Shown in pieces: positions 1 through 8,214 of a stretch of 64,000 bases of DNA. The translations under genes and the position numbers were made by a program. Origin of the DNA: an uncultured Oscillibacter sp. (GTDB lineage: Bacteria; Bacillota; Clostridia; Oscillospirales; Oscillospiraceae); NCBI GenBank assembly GCA_910577405.1, contig CAJTMG010000002.1, forward strand, positions 186,001-250,000, written 5' to 3'. The notes beneath the pieces were generated by a model. The model worked only from the letters and a program-made list of their open reading frames with translations, was not told the origin of the DNA and did not search any database. Each line of letters opens with the position of its first letter. Within the stretch, counting starts at the first letter, position 1.

Positions 1-42
1 GCCATTCACTGCGCCGAGCTCAGCACCCTGAAACGCGCCTGA
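1..42 (+). CDS. 3' end of an upstream gene (partial)
   Basis: Frame 1 from the first base reads 13 codons (ending in TLKRA) to a TGA at 40-42, and an intrinsic terminator follows 16 bp later. This fits the tail of a plus-strand gene that begins outside the window. The fragment is too short to name a family, and the call rests mainly on the terminator behind it. Confidence 0.3.
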   Translation, partial: AIHCAELSTLKRA

Positions 43-53
43 TTGTACCCCCC

Positions 54-98
54 AAAAAGTCCTGTGGAACGGCTTGGCTGAACCACGGGGCTTTTTTT
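54..98. terminator. Bidirectional intrinsic terminator
   Basis: A 9-bp stem (59-67 with 83-91, two G-T pairs) is followed by seven T on the plus strand and flanked by five A on the left, so it can end transcripts from both sides. It would serve the gene to the left and the minus-strand permease at 169. Confidence 0.8.
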
Positions 99-168
99 CA
101 TTTCCGGCATAAAAAGACGCCGGAGACCAGAGCAGAACACCCCAGTCCCCGGACGAATCACAGACGGA

Positions 169-1512
169 TTACTGCGCGTCCTTGACGATATCCATATTTT
201 TCGGCAAAACCAGGCTGAGGATAATGGACACAACAAAGACCACAGCAACGACATTGGAAGCGAAAACAGACTTGATGGTTTCAGGGAAGATATTCCAGAT
301 ATCGGCCTCTGTGGTAGCAGTGAAGCCAATGCCGACCGCCAGGGAAAGGGAAGCGATGGTAATATTCCGCTGAGAGAAGCCGCAGTCTGCAATCATACGC
401 ATACCGGAGACGACGATAGAGCCGAACATCATGATGGTGCAGCCGCCCAGTACGGATTCCGGAAGGGACGCGAAGAAATTCCCCACCGGCGGCAGAAGGC
501 TGGCAAGAATCATGCAGGCCGCGCCGGTCATAATGGTAAAGCGGTTCACCACCTTGGTCATGGCGACAAGGCCCACATTCTGGGAGAAGCTGGTAACGGG
601 CGGGCAGCCAAACAGGCCGGAGACACAGGAGGCGTAGCCGTCGCAGGCCAGGGAGCCGGAAATTTCACGGCTGGTAATCTCCCTGTCCAGTCCTCCGGAG
701 ACCAGCGCGGAGGTATCGCCAATGGTTTCCGCCGCAGAGACGAGGAAGATGATGCAGACAGAGATGATCGCGCCCAGGTTGAACTCCGGCAGATAGGGCA
801 GCGGCCGGGGCAGGGCAATCAGACCGCCGGAGAGCAGCGTGCTCAGATCCACCTTGCCCATAAGCACCGCCGCCGCGTAGCCCGCAAGCAGCCCCGCCAG
901 AACGTTGAGCTGCTTGAGGTAGCCCTTGGCCAGCGCGTTCCAGACCAGACAGACGATCAGGGTAAAGAGGCCCAGCAGGAGATTCTGCGCGGAGCCGAAG
1001 TCCTCCACATAGCCCCCGCCGAAAGAACGGGTGCCGACGGTAAAGAGAGAGAAGCCGATGGCCGTAACCACAGACGCGGCCACAATCGGCGTAATCAGCC
1101 TGCGCCAGTAGTTTGCCAGAAGCCCCAGGGTGCCCTCCATCAGACCGCCCACGATGACCGCGCCAATCACGGAAGGGTATCCGTAATTCGAGGCAACGGT
1201 GCTCAGAACGGCCACAAACGTAAAGCTGACGCCCATGACCACCGGCAGACGGGAACCGACGTGCCAGACGGGATAGAGCTGAATCAGCGTGGCAATACCG
1301 GCGATAAACATGGCGTTTTGCAGCAGCACGGCTAAGCTGGAGGTGTCCAGTCCCGCGGCTCCGGCAATGATGGTGATGGGCGCCAGATTGGAGACGAACA
1401 TAGCCAGAATATGCTGCAAGCCAAAGGGGACCGCTTTTGCGATGGGGACCCGCCCGTCCAGACGGTAGATGTTCTCAATGCTGATGTTCTGGGGTTTTGA
1501 TGTCGTTTTCAT
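169..1512 (-). CDS. Xanthine/uracil-type NCS2 permease
   Basis: This 447-residue membrane protein belongs to the nucleobase-cation symporter-2 family, which imports xanthine, uric acid or uracil. It is strongly hydrophobic with many membrane segments. The signature AETIGDTSAL (residues 261-270) and SFSQNVG (308-314) fall where XanQ/UapA-type purine permeases carry their substrate-binding Glu and Gln-Asn, which favours xanthine or urate over uracil. Guanine deaminase, whose product is xanthine, lies 2.6 kb away and supports a purine role, but the exact substrate is inferred. A strong promoter precedes a roughly 100-nt leader. I looked for a purine riboswitch in that leader and did not recognise one. 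Confidence 0.85.
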   Translation of the reverse strand: MKTTSKPQNISIENIYRLDGRVPIAKAVPFGLQHILAMFVSNLAPITIIAGAAGLDTSSLAVLLQNAMFIAGIATLIQLYPVWHVGSRLPVVMGVSFTFVAVLSTVASNYGYPSVIGAVIVGGLMEGTLGLLANYWRRLITPIVAASVVTAIGFSLFTVGTRSFGGGYVEDFGSAQNLLLGLFTLIVCLVWNALAKGYLKQLNVLAGLLAGYAAAVLMGKVDLSTLLSGGLIALPRPLPYLPEFNLGAIISVCIIFLVSAAETIGDTSALVSGGLDREITSREISGSLACDGYASCVSGLFGCPPVTSFSQNVGLVAMTKVVNRFTIMTGAACMILASLLPPVGNFFASLPESVLGGCTIMMFGSIVVSGMRMIADCGFSQRNITIASLSLAVGIGFTATTEADIWNIFPETIKSVFASNVVAVVFVVSIILSLVLPKNMDIVKDAQ

Positions 1513-1622
1513 ACGCGCCTTTCCTTTCTCCGTATACAGTTTGTCGGACTTCCCTGTAAAGCCCGGACGCGGTGGCAGCTTCCTCCTTTCCCTTGTGAAT
1601 TTTGCATATAGCTTTCCAATTT

Positions 1623-1651
1623 ATTGTAACGCATTTTTACAGCGCTGTCAA
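1623..1651 (-). promoter_or_regulatory. Sigma-A promoter of the NCS2 permease
   Basis: On the minus strand TTGACA (1651-1646) and TACAAT (1628-1623) are separated by 17 bp. The start codon lies about 110 nt downstream, leaving a long untranslated leader. Confidence 0.8.
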
Positions 1652-1669
1652 ACAAAAAATCAGTTTGCC

Positions 1670-1948
1670 TAAAAAATTTTCTGTCTGGAATCCCGGGCGT
1701 TCATCTGCGTTGACCCTGAAACCGCCGTTCTCGGAGCGGCCTTTCACACGTTTGAATGGCTGTTTGTCAGAGCTGCCCCAGTGCTCCTGATCGCCGCGGG
1801 CATTGGAATTTTCCTGGTACACAGAAAAGAGCAAAACGATACAGGCCGCCATCCTGAACAGGGAAATGAAAAAGAAGGGGCTTGCGCGGAAGGGGAAGTT
1901 CTGGTATACTATAGAGGAAGAAATAACCTCCGGGGACGGGGGCAGTGA
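1670..1948 (+). pseudogene. Possible remnant of a membrane-protein gene
   Basis: The 1513-1975 gap holds the permease promoter on the left. On its right an open plus-strand frame runs from about 1670 to a TGA at 1946-1948. It has no plausible start or ribosome site, but it contains a convincing hydrophobic segment (VLLIAAGIGIFLV) followed by a charged tail. It could be the decayed 3' end of a gene whose front was lost. The promoter of the next gene lies inside it, so it may also be chance. Confidence 0.25.
1882..1910 (+). promoter_or_regulatory. Promoter of the SprA-like gene
   Basis: TTGCGC (1882-1887), 17 bp, TATACT (1905-1910). The start codon is 66 nt further on. Confidence 0.65.
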
Positions 1949-1975
1949 AGATCAGACACAAAGAGGTGTTTTGTT

Positions 1976-2689
1976 ATGATTAACGGGATCATGAGCGCCG
2001 GCATCAGCCCCTATGCGTACGCCTATAACGTCGGACGGCAGAAGGAAGCCATGCAGCCGCAGACGGTGCGCCAACAGGAAACAGCCCAGAATTGGAGCCT
2101 GCGGAAGAGCGCGTCGCCGGAAGCTCCCGTGCAGCCGGTACAGCCCGTCAGACCGGTGACGGCGGACGAGGAGTCCATTCCGGAGCTGATGAGCCGCTAC
2201 GAGAATGACCCGGCGGCTATGGCGGCACGGATGCGGATTCAGTACGACCAGCCGGAGACGGAAGGACAGGCGCTGGTGAACGGTCAGGCAGACGAGGAAA
2301 ACCCGGCGCTGGGCGTAGAGGGTGCCCAGAAGGCTGTGGAGGAGGGCGAATGTCAGACCTGCAAGGAGCGGAAATATCAGGATGGTTCCGATGATCCAGG
2401 GGTTTCCTTCAAGACGCCTACCAATATTGCTCCGGAGCAGGCCGCGTCCGCCGTACGGGGTCACGAGATGGAGCACGTGGTCAGGGAACAGGCCAAGGCA
2501 CAGCGGGAAGATCGGAAGGTAGTCAGCCAGACCGTCACCATGCACACGGCGATCTGCCCGGAGTGCGGCAAGGCATATGTCTCCGGCGGTACTACCCGTA
2601 CTACCACCAAGGCAAATCCCCAGGTGGAAGAGGCCCAGAAAACTGAAGAGGATAACCAGAATCGGACGCCCTTTACCGCGGCGGCCTGA
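1976..2689 (+). CDS. SprA-related putative metalloprotease
   Basis: A 237-residue protein. Its first 110 residues are proline- and glutamine-rich and probably disordered. The C-terminal half carries the hallmarks of the SprA-related family: a CQTCKERKYQDGS block (126-138), an FKTPTNIAPEQAA stretch, and a GHEMEHV motif (162-168) resembling the HExxH zinc site with spacing HExxH. A second Cys pair, CPEC (194-197), may bind metal. The molecular role of this family is not established; protease activity is inferred from the motif alone. It has its own promoter and a strong terminator, so it is a single-gene unit. Confidence 0.75.
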   Translation: MINGIMSAGISPYAYAYNVGRQKEAMQPQTVRQQETAQNWSLRKSASPEAPVQPVQPVRPVTADEESIPELMSRYENDPAAMAARMRIQYDQPETEGQALVNGQADEENPALGVEGAQKAVEEGECQTCKERKYQDGSDDPGVSFKTPTNIAPEQAASAVRGHEMEHVVREQAKAQREDRKVVSQTVTMHTAICPECGKAYVSGGTTRTTTKANPQVEEAQKTEEDNQNRTPFTAAA

Positions 2690-2696
2690 GTTTACA

Positions 2697-2732
2697 ACGC
2701 TCCTTCGTTCGTCGGAGGGGCGTTTTTGTTTT
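2697..2732 (+). terminator. Intrinsic terminator
   Basis: An 11-bp stem (2697-2707 with 2713-2723, two G-T pairs) with a 5-nt loop is followed by TTTTGTTTT. It lies 8 bp after the SprA-like stop. Confidence 0.9.
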
Positions 2733-2847
2733 GGGAACACTGCTTTTTTAACAGAAATTTTTTGGGAATGCGAAACTTTTTTGTAAGAAATGCCGTCTGT
2801 ATTAGTAAAGGCTCTGTGGAAGAGGGGCCGGAATGGAGGATAAGAGG

Positions 2848-3843
2848 ATGAGAAGAGTGTGTGCGATCCTGCTGGCCCTGTCCCTGCTGACTCTGACTGC
2901 CTGCGGCGGGGCAATGAACAAGGTAATGATGGCAGGAGGGGACGACGCGTTCAACAGCACGGAGTCAGGACCTTCGGCGGATTCAGGCGGGGGAACCGGG
3001 GAGTACGGCTTCTATGACGTGGACACGCCGGTGGAGGAGTCGGAGTCGGACGCGCAGACGGAAATGCCGGACCGTCTGAAGAACGCGAAAATGATTTACA
3101 CGGCACGGCTTGAAGCTGAGACGACGGATTTCCAGACCTGCGCCCAGGCCATAGAGGAACAGGCGTTAAAATTGGGCGGCTATCTGGAATCGGCGGAGGT
3201 GAACAGCTATAACAGCGGCTGCCGGTCGGGTAATTACGTGGTCCGGGTGCCGGCGGAGTCCTTCAGGACCTTCCTGAAAGCCGTGGGCGAGATCGGGCAC
3301 GTGGTCTATCAGCAGAATGACAGCCAGAATATCAGTGAGATGTACTACGATACCGAAAGCCGTCTGACCACCCAGAGAACCAAGCTGGAACGTCTGCAAA
3401 AGCTTCTGGCCCAGGCGGAGAACATGGAGGACCTGATTACCATTGAGTCCGCCATTGCCGAGACAGAGCTTGCAATCGAACAGCTTACCGGCGAACTGCG
3501 GCACTATGATGCCCTTGTAGACTTCGCCACGGTGACAATCAGTCTTGATGAGGTCGTCCGGCTGTCCACGGTGGAAACGGCGCCTCCGGGCTTTATGGAG
3601 CGTCTGGGCCGGTCCTTCGCCGACGGCCTGACCCATTTCGGAGATTTCCTGCAAAACCTTGCCATCGCCCTGGCTTATAGCTGGATCTGGCTGCTGATTC
3701 TGGCGGCGGTGGTGGTCCTTTTGGTACGCCGTGCGAGGAAGAGAGCGCCGTTTCGCCGGAAAAAAGCGCTGGAGAAAAATATGCCGGGTATGGAGAAGAA
3801 AAGCGCGCCGGATCTCGAAAAGCACGACGGTAAGGAGCCTTGA
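2848..3843 (+). CDS. DUF4349 lipoprotein
   Basis: The protein begins with a lipoprotein signal peptide (MRRVCAILLALSLLTLTAC), with lipobox LTAC, so it should be anchored on the outer face of the membrane. The middle (from about residue 75) matches the DUF4349 pattern: paired strands, then a long helical coiled-coil around YDTESRLTTQRTKLERLQ, then a single membrane segment near residue 285 (WIWLLILAAVVVLLV) and a basic tail. An ATG at 2833 is also in frame, but the one at 2848 has GGAGG nine bases upstream and gives the clean signal peptide. DUF4349 proteins have no agreed function. Confidence 0.8.
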   Translation: MRRVCAILLALSLLTLTACGGAMNKVMMAGGDDAFNSTESGPSADSGGGTGEYGFYDVDTPVEESESDAQTEMPDRLKNAKMIYTARLEAETTDFQTCAQAIEEQALKLGGYLESAEVNSYNSGCRSGNYVVRVPAESFRTFLKAVGEIGHVVYQQNDSQNISEMYYDTESRLTTQRTKLERLQKLLAQAENMEDLITIESAIAETELAIEQLTGELRHYDALVDFATVTISLDEVVRLSTVETAPPGFMERLGRSFADGLTHFGDFLQNLAIALAYSWIWLLILAAVVVLLVRRARKRAPFRRKKALEKNMPGMEKKSAPDLEKHDGKEP

Positions 3844-3924
3844 ACCAGGAAACATCAAAATGGCAGGTCCAAGGCAGAAAAACGGCTGCGGAAGTGAAGA
3901 GAAGTACAGGCAAACGCCCCGGAT

Positions 3925-4001
3925 GGAAAGAGGACCGGACAACAGCCCCGGGACGGAAAGAAGCCTGAACAGTAAACCCGAACTGGAAAGAAGCCTGAAC
4001 A
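3925..4001 (+). repeat. Short degenerate 30-bp direct repeat
   Basis: The 17-mer GGAAAGAAGCCTGAACA occurs at 3955-3971 and 3985-4001, with a weaker copy near 3925, giving a 30-bp period. It lies in the spacer between the DUF4349 gene and the terminator. An overlapping 94-codon frame reads through it, but its basic low-complexity content makes me doubt it is translated. Confidence 0.5.
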
Positions 4002-4055
4002 AAGACGGCGGGTGAGCAGGAAAGGAATCTGAACAGCGTCAACCCCAAGACAAAC

Positions 4056-4086
4056 AAAGAGGGCGGATTTGAAACCCGTCCTCTTT
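4056..4086. terminator. Bidirectional terminator between convergent genes
   Basis: An 11-bp stem (4056-4066 with 4076-4086, one G-T pair) starts with AAA and ends with TTT, so it can act in both directions between the DUF4349 gene and guaD. Confidence 0.75.
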
Positions 4087-4113
4087 AATTATGCGGTTTG
4101 GAAATCGGGAAGG

Positions 4114-5373
4114 TCAGAAGCGCCGGACGCCGTCACTCCAAAGGGCGCGGATGGCGGAGGGCTGGCGGAGATAGATAGCGCGTTCGAGCCGTTCCTGAGG
4201 CGTAAGGGGATGGGGCTGGGGGAGGCTGTCGTCGGCGAGGACCATGGCATGAAGGGAGTTTCCGGGCGCGAAGCCGGGTTTCTCGCCGAAGTAGGCGGCC
4301 CCGGAGGAGGTGGCGAGATACCAGGCTTCCAGGACGGTAAGGAAATCGGTCTGCAAATTGTCCAGGATACGGCGGGCCTTGGAAGCACGGATGGAAGCGG
4401 CGGCAACGTCAAACATATTCAGCCGGTCGCCGCCCGCAATATCACTGCCCAGAGCGACTTTCACGCCCTCCTGCATCATGACCCGGACAGGCGCGACGCC
4501 GGAGCAGATATTCTGGTTGGAATCCGCGCAGTGTACTGCCGTGACGCCTGCTTCCGCCATAGCCTGCCGTTCCCGCTCGTCGGACCAGACGCAGTGGGCC
4601 ATAATGGTGCGGTCGTTCCAGAGGCCGTATTTTGCATAGCACTCCCAATACTGGCGGCAGTCCGGATGCAGGCTGGCCACCAGCTGGATTTCCCCGGTGT
4701 TCTCCGACAGATGGGACTGCGCCGGAAGCTCCCGCTCTTTTGCCAGACGGCCCAGGAATTCCATCAGGCCGTTGGTGCAGGAGGGGATGAACCGCGGCGT
4801 GAGTATGGGACGAATCTGCCGGAAATCCTGACATTCTTCCAGCCAGCGCAGGGTTTCCGATATGGATTCCTCTGTGGTTTCCTGCAAATTCTTCCCGCCG
4901 TTCCGGTCCATGTTCACCTTGCCCACATAGCCCGTCACGCCTGCCTTTTCCAGTTCCTCCATCAGGATCAGGGTCCCTTCCCGATGCAGGGAGGAAAACA
5001 TACATACCCGCGTGGTTCCGCCTGCGATCAGTTCCCCGGCAAGACGGCTGTAAATCTCCCTTGCATAACCGGGATCGGAAAAGCGGGCCTCCGTAGGAAA
5101 CGCGTATGTGTCCAGCCATTCCAGAAGGGGCCGGTCCATGCCCGTGCCCAGCATCGGGTACTGGGGCGCGTGCAGATGCAGGTCCGCCATGGTCTGGAGC
5201 ACCAGCGCGTCCCCGAAGTCCTCCACCGGCGCGCCTGCGTAGGCCTCCGGCAGAACGGGAAAAACGCCGGTGATCTTCCCGTTCTCCGCAATCAGGAAGC
5301 CGTTTTCCGTGACCTCCAGTTTCCCGAAGGCGGGGGCGGATAGAATGGTCCCTTTGATGATGGTCAGCGACAT
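4114..5373 (-). CDS. guaD: Guanine deaminase
   Basis: A 419-residue amidohydrolase that converts guanine to xanthine and ammonia in the cytoplasm. The metal motif LHLHAPQYP (residues 65-73) is the characteristic guanine deaminase version of HxH. Further ligands are visible in QSHLSENTGE, the AHCVW segment and the ALGSDIAGG segment near the C-terminus. The start at 5373 was chosen because AAAGGAGGT lies just upstream; the open frame extends 42 codons further without a ribosome site. Together with the NCS2 permease at 169 and adenine deaminase at 33799, it gives the cell a purine salvage or degradation route. Confidence 0.92.
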   Translation of the reverse strand: MSLTIIKGTILSAPAFGKLEVTENGFLIAENGKITGVFPVLPEAYAGAPVEDFGDALVLQTMADLHLHAPQYPMLGTGMDRPLLEWLDTYAFPTEARFSDPGYAREIYSRLAGELIAGGTTRVCMFSSLHREGTLILMEELEKAGVTGYVGKVNMDRNGGKNLQETTEESISETLRWLEECQDFRQIRPILTPRFIPSCTNGLMEFLGRLAKERELPAQSHLSENTGEIQLVASLHPDCRQYWECYAKYGLWNDRTIMAHCVWSDERERQAMAEAGVTAVHCADSNQNICSGVAPVRVMMQEGVKVALGSDIAGGDRLNMFDVAAASIRASKARRILDNLQTDFLTVLEAWYLATSSGAAYFGEKPGFAPGNSLHAMVLADDSLPQPHPLTPQERLERAIYLRQPSAIRALWSDGVRRF

Positions 5374-5460
5374 ATGACAGGACCTCCTTTCAGTTCTCTC
5401 AGGTATTTGGGGGCGGCGTGTACAAAAGGGGCAGGCTTGCCGCAAAGCCTTCATAGAAAC

Positions 5461-5489
5461 ATAATACCACAGGACGGCGGCAAAATCAA
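5461..5489 (-). promoter_or_regulatory. guaD promoter
   Basis: On the minus strand TTGATT (5489-5484), 17 bp, TATTAT (5466-5461). It lies 88 bp upstream of the chosen guaD start and confirms that the in-frame extension upstream is not coding. Confidence 0.75.
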
Positions 5490-5565
5490 TCGGCACCACC
5501 GGGACGCTGAATGCTTATACTGGGATACGGGTAAAAGCCCGAAATCCAGGAAAAGGCGTGATACT

Positions 5566-6321
5566 ATGCTGCGTGCAATTGGCTGGGCCGCCCTGGGCAC
5601 CGGCTTTACATTCCTGATGACCACACTTGGGGCGGCGATGGTCTTCTTTCTCTCCGGCGAACCGAAACCGCGATTTCAAAAGGCGATGCTGGGCTTTGCG
5701 GCGGGAGTGATGACGGCGGCTTCGGTATGGAGCCTGCTGCTTCCGGCGATTGAACAGGCGTCAGGCTGGCGGATACCGGGCTGGTTTCCTGCCGCGGCGG
5801 GGATGCTTCTTGGTGTTGGCTTCCTGGCCGCGCTGGACGCCCTCCTGCCCTATCTCCGTCCCACCCAATCCGATCCCGTCTGGCGACAGAATACCCTTCT
5901 TATGACGGCCATCACCCTACATAACGTGCCGGAGGGCATGGCGGTAGGTCTGGCGTTTGCGCTGGCGGCTTCGGGGGAGGGCGCGGTTGGGGCCATGGCG
6001 CTGGCATTGGGCATCGGCATCCAGAATTTCCCCGAAGGCGCCGCCGTAGCCCTACCCCTGCGGCAGGAAGGACAGTCCCGGACCCGGGCTTTCTTTGGCG
6101 GCACCATGTCCGGCGCGGTGGAGCCTGTGTTTGGCATTCTTGTCGTTCTGATCGCGGCCTGGGCCAACCCCTTAATGCCCTGGCTGCTGAGCTTTGCCGC
6201 CGGCGCGATGCTCTATGTGGTGGTAGAAGAGCTGGTCCCGCAAGCCCACAGCCGTACAGGGACCTGCGGCTTTGTGACAGGCTTCCTTATTATGATGGTC
6301 CTGGACGTAGCCCTTGGCTGA
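5566..6321 (+). CDS. ZIP family metal transporter
   Basis: A 251-residue membrane protein of the ZIP/ZupT family, which moves zinc or other divalent metals into the cytoplasm. It has about eight membrane segments. The helix-IV motif HNVPEGMAVG is intact, whereas the helix-V motif reads QNFPEGAAVA with Gln in place of the usual His. A TATACT box lies about 45 bp before the start, but I see no good -35. The longer in-frame extension back to 5374 overlaps the guaD promoter and lacks membrane character, so I start at 5566 after AGGAAAAGG. A paralogue lies at 60479. Confidence 0.88.
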   Translation: MLRAIGWAALGTGFTFLMTTLGAAMVFFLSGEPKPRFQKAMLGFAAGVMTAASVWSLLLPAIEQASGWRIPGWFPAAAGMLLGVGFLAALDALLPYLRPTQSDPVWRQNTLLMTAITLHNVPEGMAVGLAFALAASGEGAVGAMALALGIGIQNFPEGAAVALPLRQEGQSRTRAFFGGTMSGAVEPVFGILVVLIAAWANPLMPWLLSFAAGAMLYVVVEELVPQAHSRTGTCGFVTGFLIMMVLDVALG

Positions 6322-6383
6322 ATGAGGCGTCAGGGCCGGGAAAACACTTTGAATAAGGAACAAGGAGTTTAAGGACAGGAAAA

Positions 6384-6418
6384 TTCCCCACGGTACAGAA
6401 ACAATCCGCCGTGGGGAA
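6384..6418. terminator. Convergent hairpin with weak T tract
   Basis: TTCCCCACGG (6384-6393) pairs perfectly with CCGTGGGGAA (6409-6418) around a 15-nt loop. It sits between two converging genes. The T tracts on both sides are poor, so it may be a weak or factor-assisted terminator. Confidence 0.5.
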
Positions 6419-6511
6419 ATACTTTTGATGAAAGATTGATTTTGTGCTGAAAATGGATTCCATACATAACAGAACGGAATATTTTCTGAGAATCTGATAA
6501 AAAGAAGCGTT

Positions 6512-7282
6512 TCAAGGCATTTTTTTGGAAAAGAGCTGAGGGGCGATATCCTGGACTTCCGGCCACATAAAGAATGCGGCGGAAAATCCCATAGCGGCGC
6601 CAATACGGAGCTTTTGCCGGAGGGTGTCAGCGTCGTCGAAGAGAACGAAATGGGCGTCGCCGTCCTGGGCATAGGTGAAGTACCGGGCGCAAAGGTCCTG
6701 AGAGAAGAAAACAGAGGGATTAAGCCGTTCTGTCAGCTTCCGGAAGTCCTCCAGGGAAAGGGAGCGCCCCTCTCCTGTACGGGCCGGCAGACGGAAATCC
6801 ATCCGAAGCCGCTGCACGTCCAAAGCCAGTCCGCCAGCTCCGCCGGGACGCGCGCAGGCCTCCTCCAGCCGCTGTGAGAAGCTGCCTCCGGAAATGGCCG
6901 TGCAGATCAGTGCCACCGCGCCTGGAACTGCATAGCGTTCCGGAATGTAAAGGGTCCGCCGGGACGACCCTAAGACGGAGACCAGCTTTTCCGCAAAGGC
7001 CATCCGGTCCCGCCGCGGCGCTTCCTCGAAGTCCAGCAGCGCCCCGCCGTAATTCCTCCGCCCGCATTCCCGCAGTACCGCCGCGCAGAGGGCCTCCGGG
7101 TCGTCGATGAAGGGCGCTTCCCGGTCGCTTACCGACAGCAGTCCGCCCCTGGTTTGCAGCAGCAGGCTTTGCCGCAGCAGCGTTGAGTTCGGCCCGATTC
7201 GGTACGCCGCGTGTGCCAGTCCCCGGCAGTACCCTGACGCTTCCTGCAATGCCGACGGTGACGCCGCCAGATAAATCTGCAT
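6512..7282 (-). CDS. Unknown protein, GH18-like barrel suspected
   Basis: I do not recognise this protein with certainty. It is 256 residues, soluble, without a signal peptide. The pattern YGGALLDFEEAP (about 90-101) resembles the DxxDxE strand of glycoside hydrolase family 18 and of YaaH-like spore germination proteins, and the following FAEKLVSVLG and later AFFMWPEV segments could be barrel strands. This is a weak fold guess, and the catalytic acid pair is not convincing. The first in-frame ATG is at 7330, but neither it nor 7282 has a well-spaced ribosome site; 7282 has AGAAGG immediately adjacent and gives the more natural N-terminus. Confidence 0.55.
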   Translation of the reverse strand: MQIYLAASPSALQEASGYCRGLAHAAYRIGPNSTLLRQSLLLQTRGGLLSVSDREAPFIDDPEALCAAVLRECGRRNYGGALLDFEEAPRRDRMAFAEKLVSVLGSSRRTLYIPERYAVPGAVALICTAISGGSFSQRLEEACARPGGAGGLALDVQRLRMDFRLPARTGEGRSLSLEDFRKLTERLNPSVFFSQDLCARYFTYAQDGDAHFVLFDDADTLRQKLRIGAAMGFSAAFFMWPEVQDIAPQLFSKKMP

Positions 7283-7493
7283 CCTTCTTACACCGCTTTC
7301 CTGTTTTTTTGCCGTTGCTCGCTGAAACATGATCGATCTATAGTGACGCGTCTTTTTCTTTTATTTTAATGTATTCCCGTCTTTTCGCCGCAGCTTGTAT
7401 AAAACAATTGCTCATAGCTTTTGTCTGCTCTGTGCTGTCCGTTATCAAAAATCTCTCTGATCTCCTGCGCTTATATCTCTTGGCTCTTTCGTA

Positions 7494-7522
7494 TTGTTTT
7501 TTGGAATGAAATCATATATACT
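7494..7522 (+). promoter_or_regulatory. yqeG promoter
   Basis: TTGTTT (7494-7499), 17 bp, TATACT (7517-7522). The GTG at 7531 is too close to the -10 to be a translation start, which supports the later ATG. The rest of the 7283-7584 gap is AT-rich and holds nothing else I can name. Confidence 0.75.
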
Positions 7523-7584
7523 GTAGGGACGTGAATGCAAAAGAAATATCTCATGCCAAAGCCTATGCAAGGAGGACGCCGCCT

Positions 7585-8097
7585 ATGCCCCTTTCCCTGA
7601 CGCCCCGCCGCCTGTTTGAGAGCTATCGGGAGGTAACGCCGGAAATCCTGCGGCGGTCCGGTGTGACGCTCCTGCTCAGCGACCTGGACTACACCCTGGC
7701 CCCGAAATCATGCCGCCGCCCGGACCAGGACCTGCGGGACTGGATTGCCGGAATGCAGGCCGCGGGCATAGAAGTCATGATCGTGTCCAATAACCGCTCC
7801 GGCCTGCGGGTGGAGGAATTCTGCGGGGACCTGGGGATCGGCTATCAGGGCCATGCCGGGAAGCCGTCCACAAGAGGTCTCCGGGCCGCTATGGAACGTG
7901 CCGGGGCTTCACCGGACCATACCGCGATGCTGGGAGACAAGCTCCTGACCGATATGCTGGCCGCCAACCGCGCCGGGGTCCTGGCCCTGATGGTGGAACC
8001 TCTCGGCGGCGCGGTCACCCTCTGGCAGAAGGTCCTCCATGCCCTGCAAAGCCCCTTCAAAGCCCTCTGCCGCCGCCGGGGTGGGCAGGAAGTTTGA
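7585..8097 (+). CDS. yqeG: YqeG family HAD IIIA phosphatase
   Basis: A 170-residue HAD-superfamily phosphatase of the YqeG type, related to mitochondrial phosphatidylglycerophosphate phosphatase GEP4. Motif I is SDLDYTLAP with both aspartates, motif II is IVSNN, and motifs III/IV are GKP and GDKLLTDMLAAN. The length fits the family. The start at 7585 has GGAGG nine bases upstream. In Bacillus yqeG sits next to yqeH, but here it is alone with its own promoter, so context adds nothing about the substrate. Confidence 0.88.
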   Translation: MPLSLTPRRLFESYREVTPEILRRSGVTLLLSDLDYTLAPKSCRRPDQDLRDWIAGMQAAGIEVMIVSNNRSGLRVEEFCGDLGIGYQGHAGKPSTRGLRAAMERAGASPDHTAMLGDKLLTDMLAANRAGVLALMVEPLGGAVTLWQKVLHALQSPFKALCRRRGGQEV

Positions 8098-8164
8098 GGG
8101 CGCGTCTTGTTTCTGACAGATTTTCCGGGCCGCGCTGAAGTGACGCCGCAAATGTTCTCCCAGG

Positions 8165-8204
8165 AAAATATAAAAATCGTCCCGGCCATTTACGGACAGG
8201 ACGA
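8165..8204 (-). terminator. Terminator of the 8215 gene
   Basis: On the minus strand an 8-bp stem (8204-8197 with 8184-8177, one G-T pair) is followed by TTTTTATATTTT. Confidence 0.75.
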
Positions 8205-8214
8205 CGGACGGTAT

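Noticed and set aside
1513..1622. Purine or guanidine riboswitch in the permease leader
   Set aside because: The long leader invited a search, but I could not find the conserved loops of purine, guanidine, PRPP or THF riboswitches.
3731..4015. 94-codon frame overlapping the end of the DUF4349 gene
   Set aside because: Very basic, repetitive and mostly inside another gene; more likely chance reading of the 30-bp repeats.
4069..5343. 424-codon frame opposite guaD
   Set aside because: Antisense of guanine deaminase, and it starts inside the bidirectional terminator.
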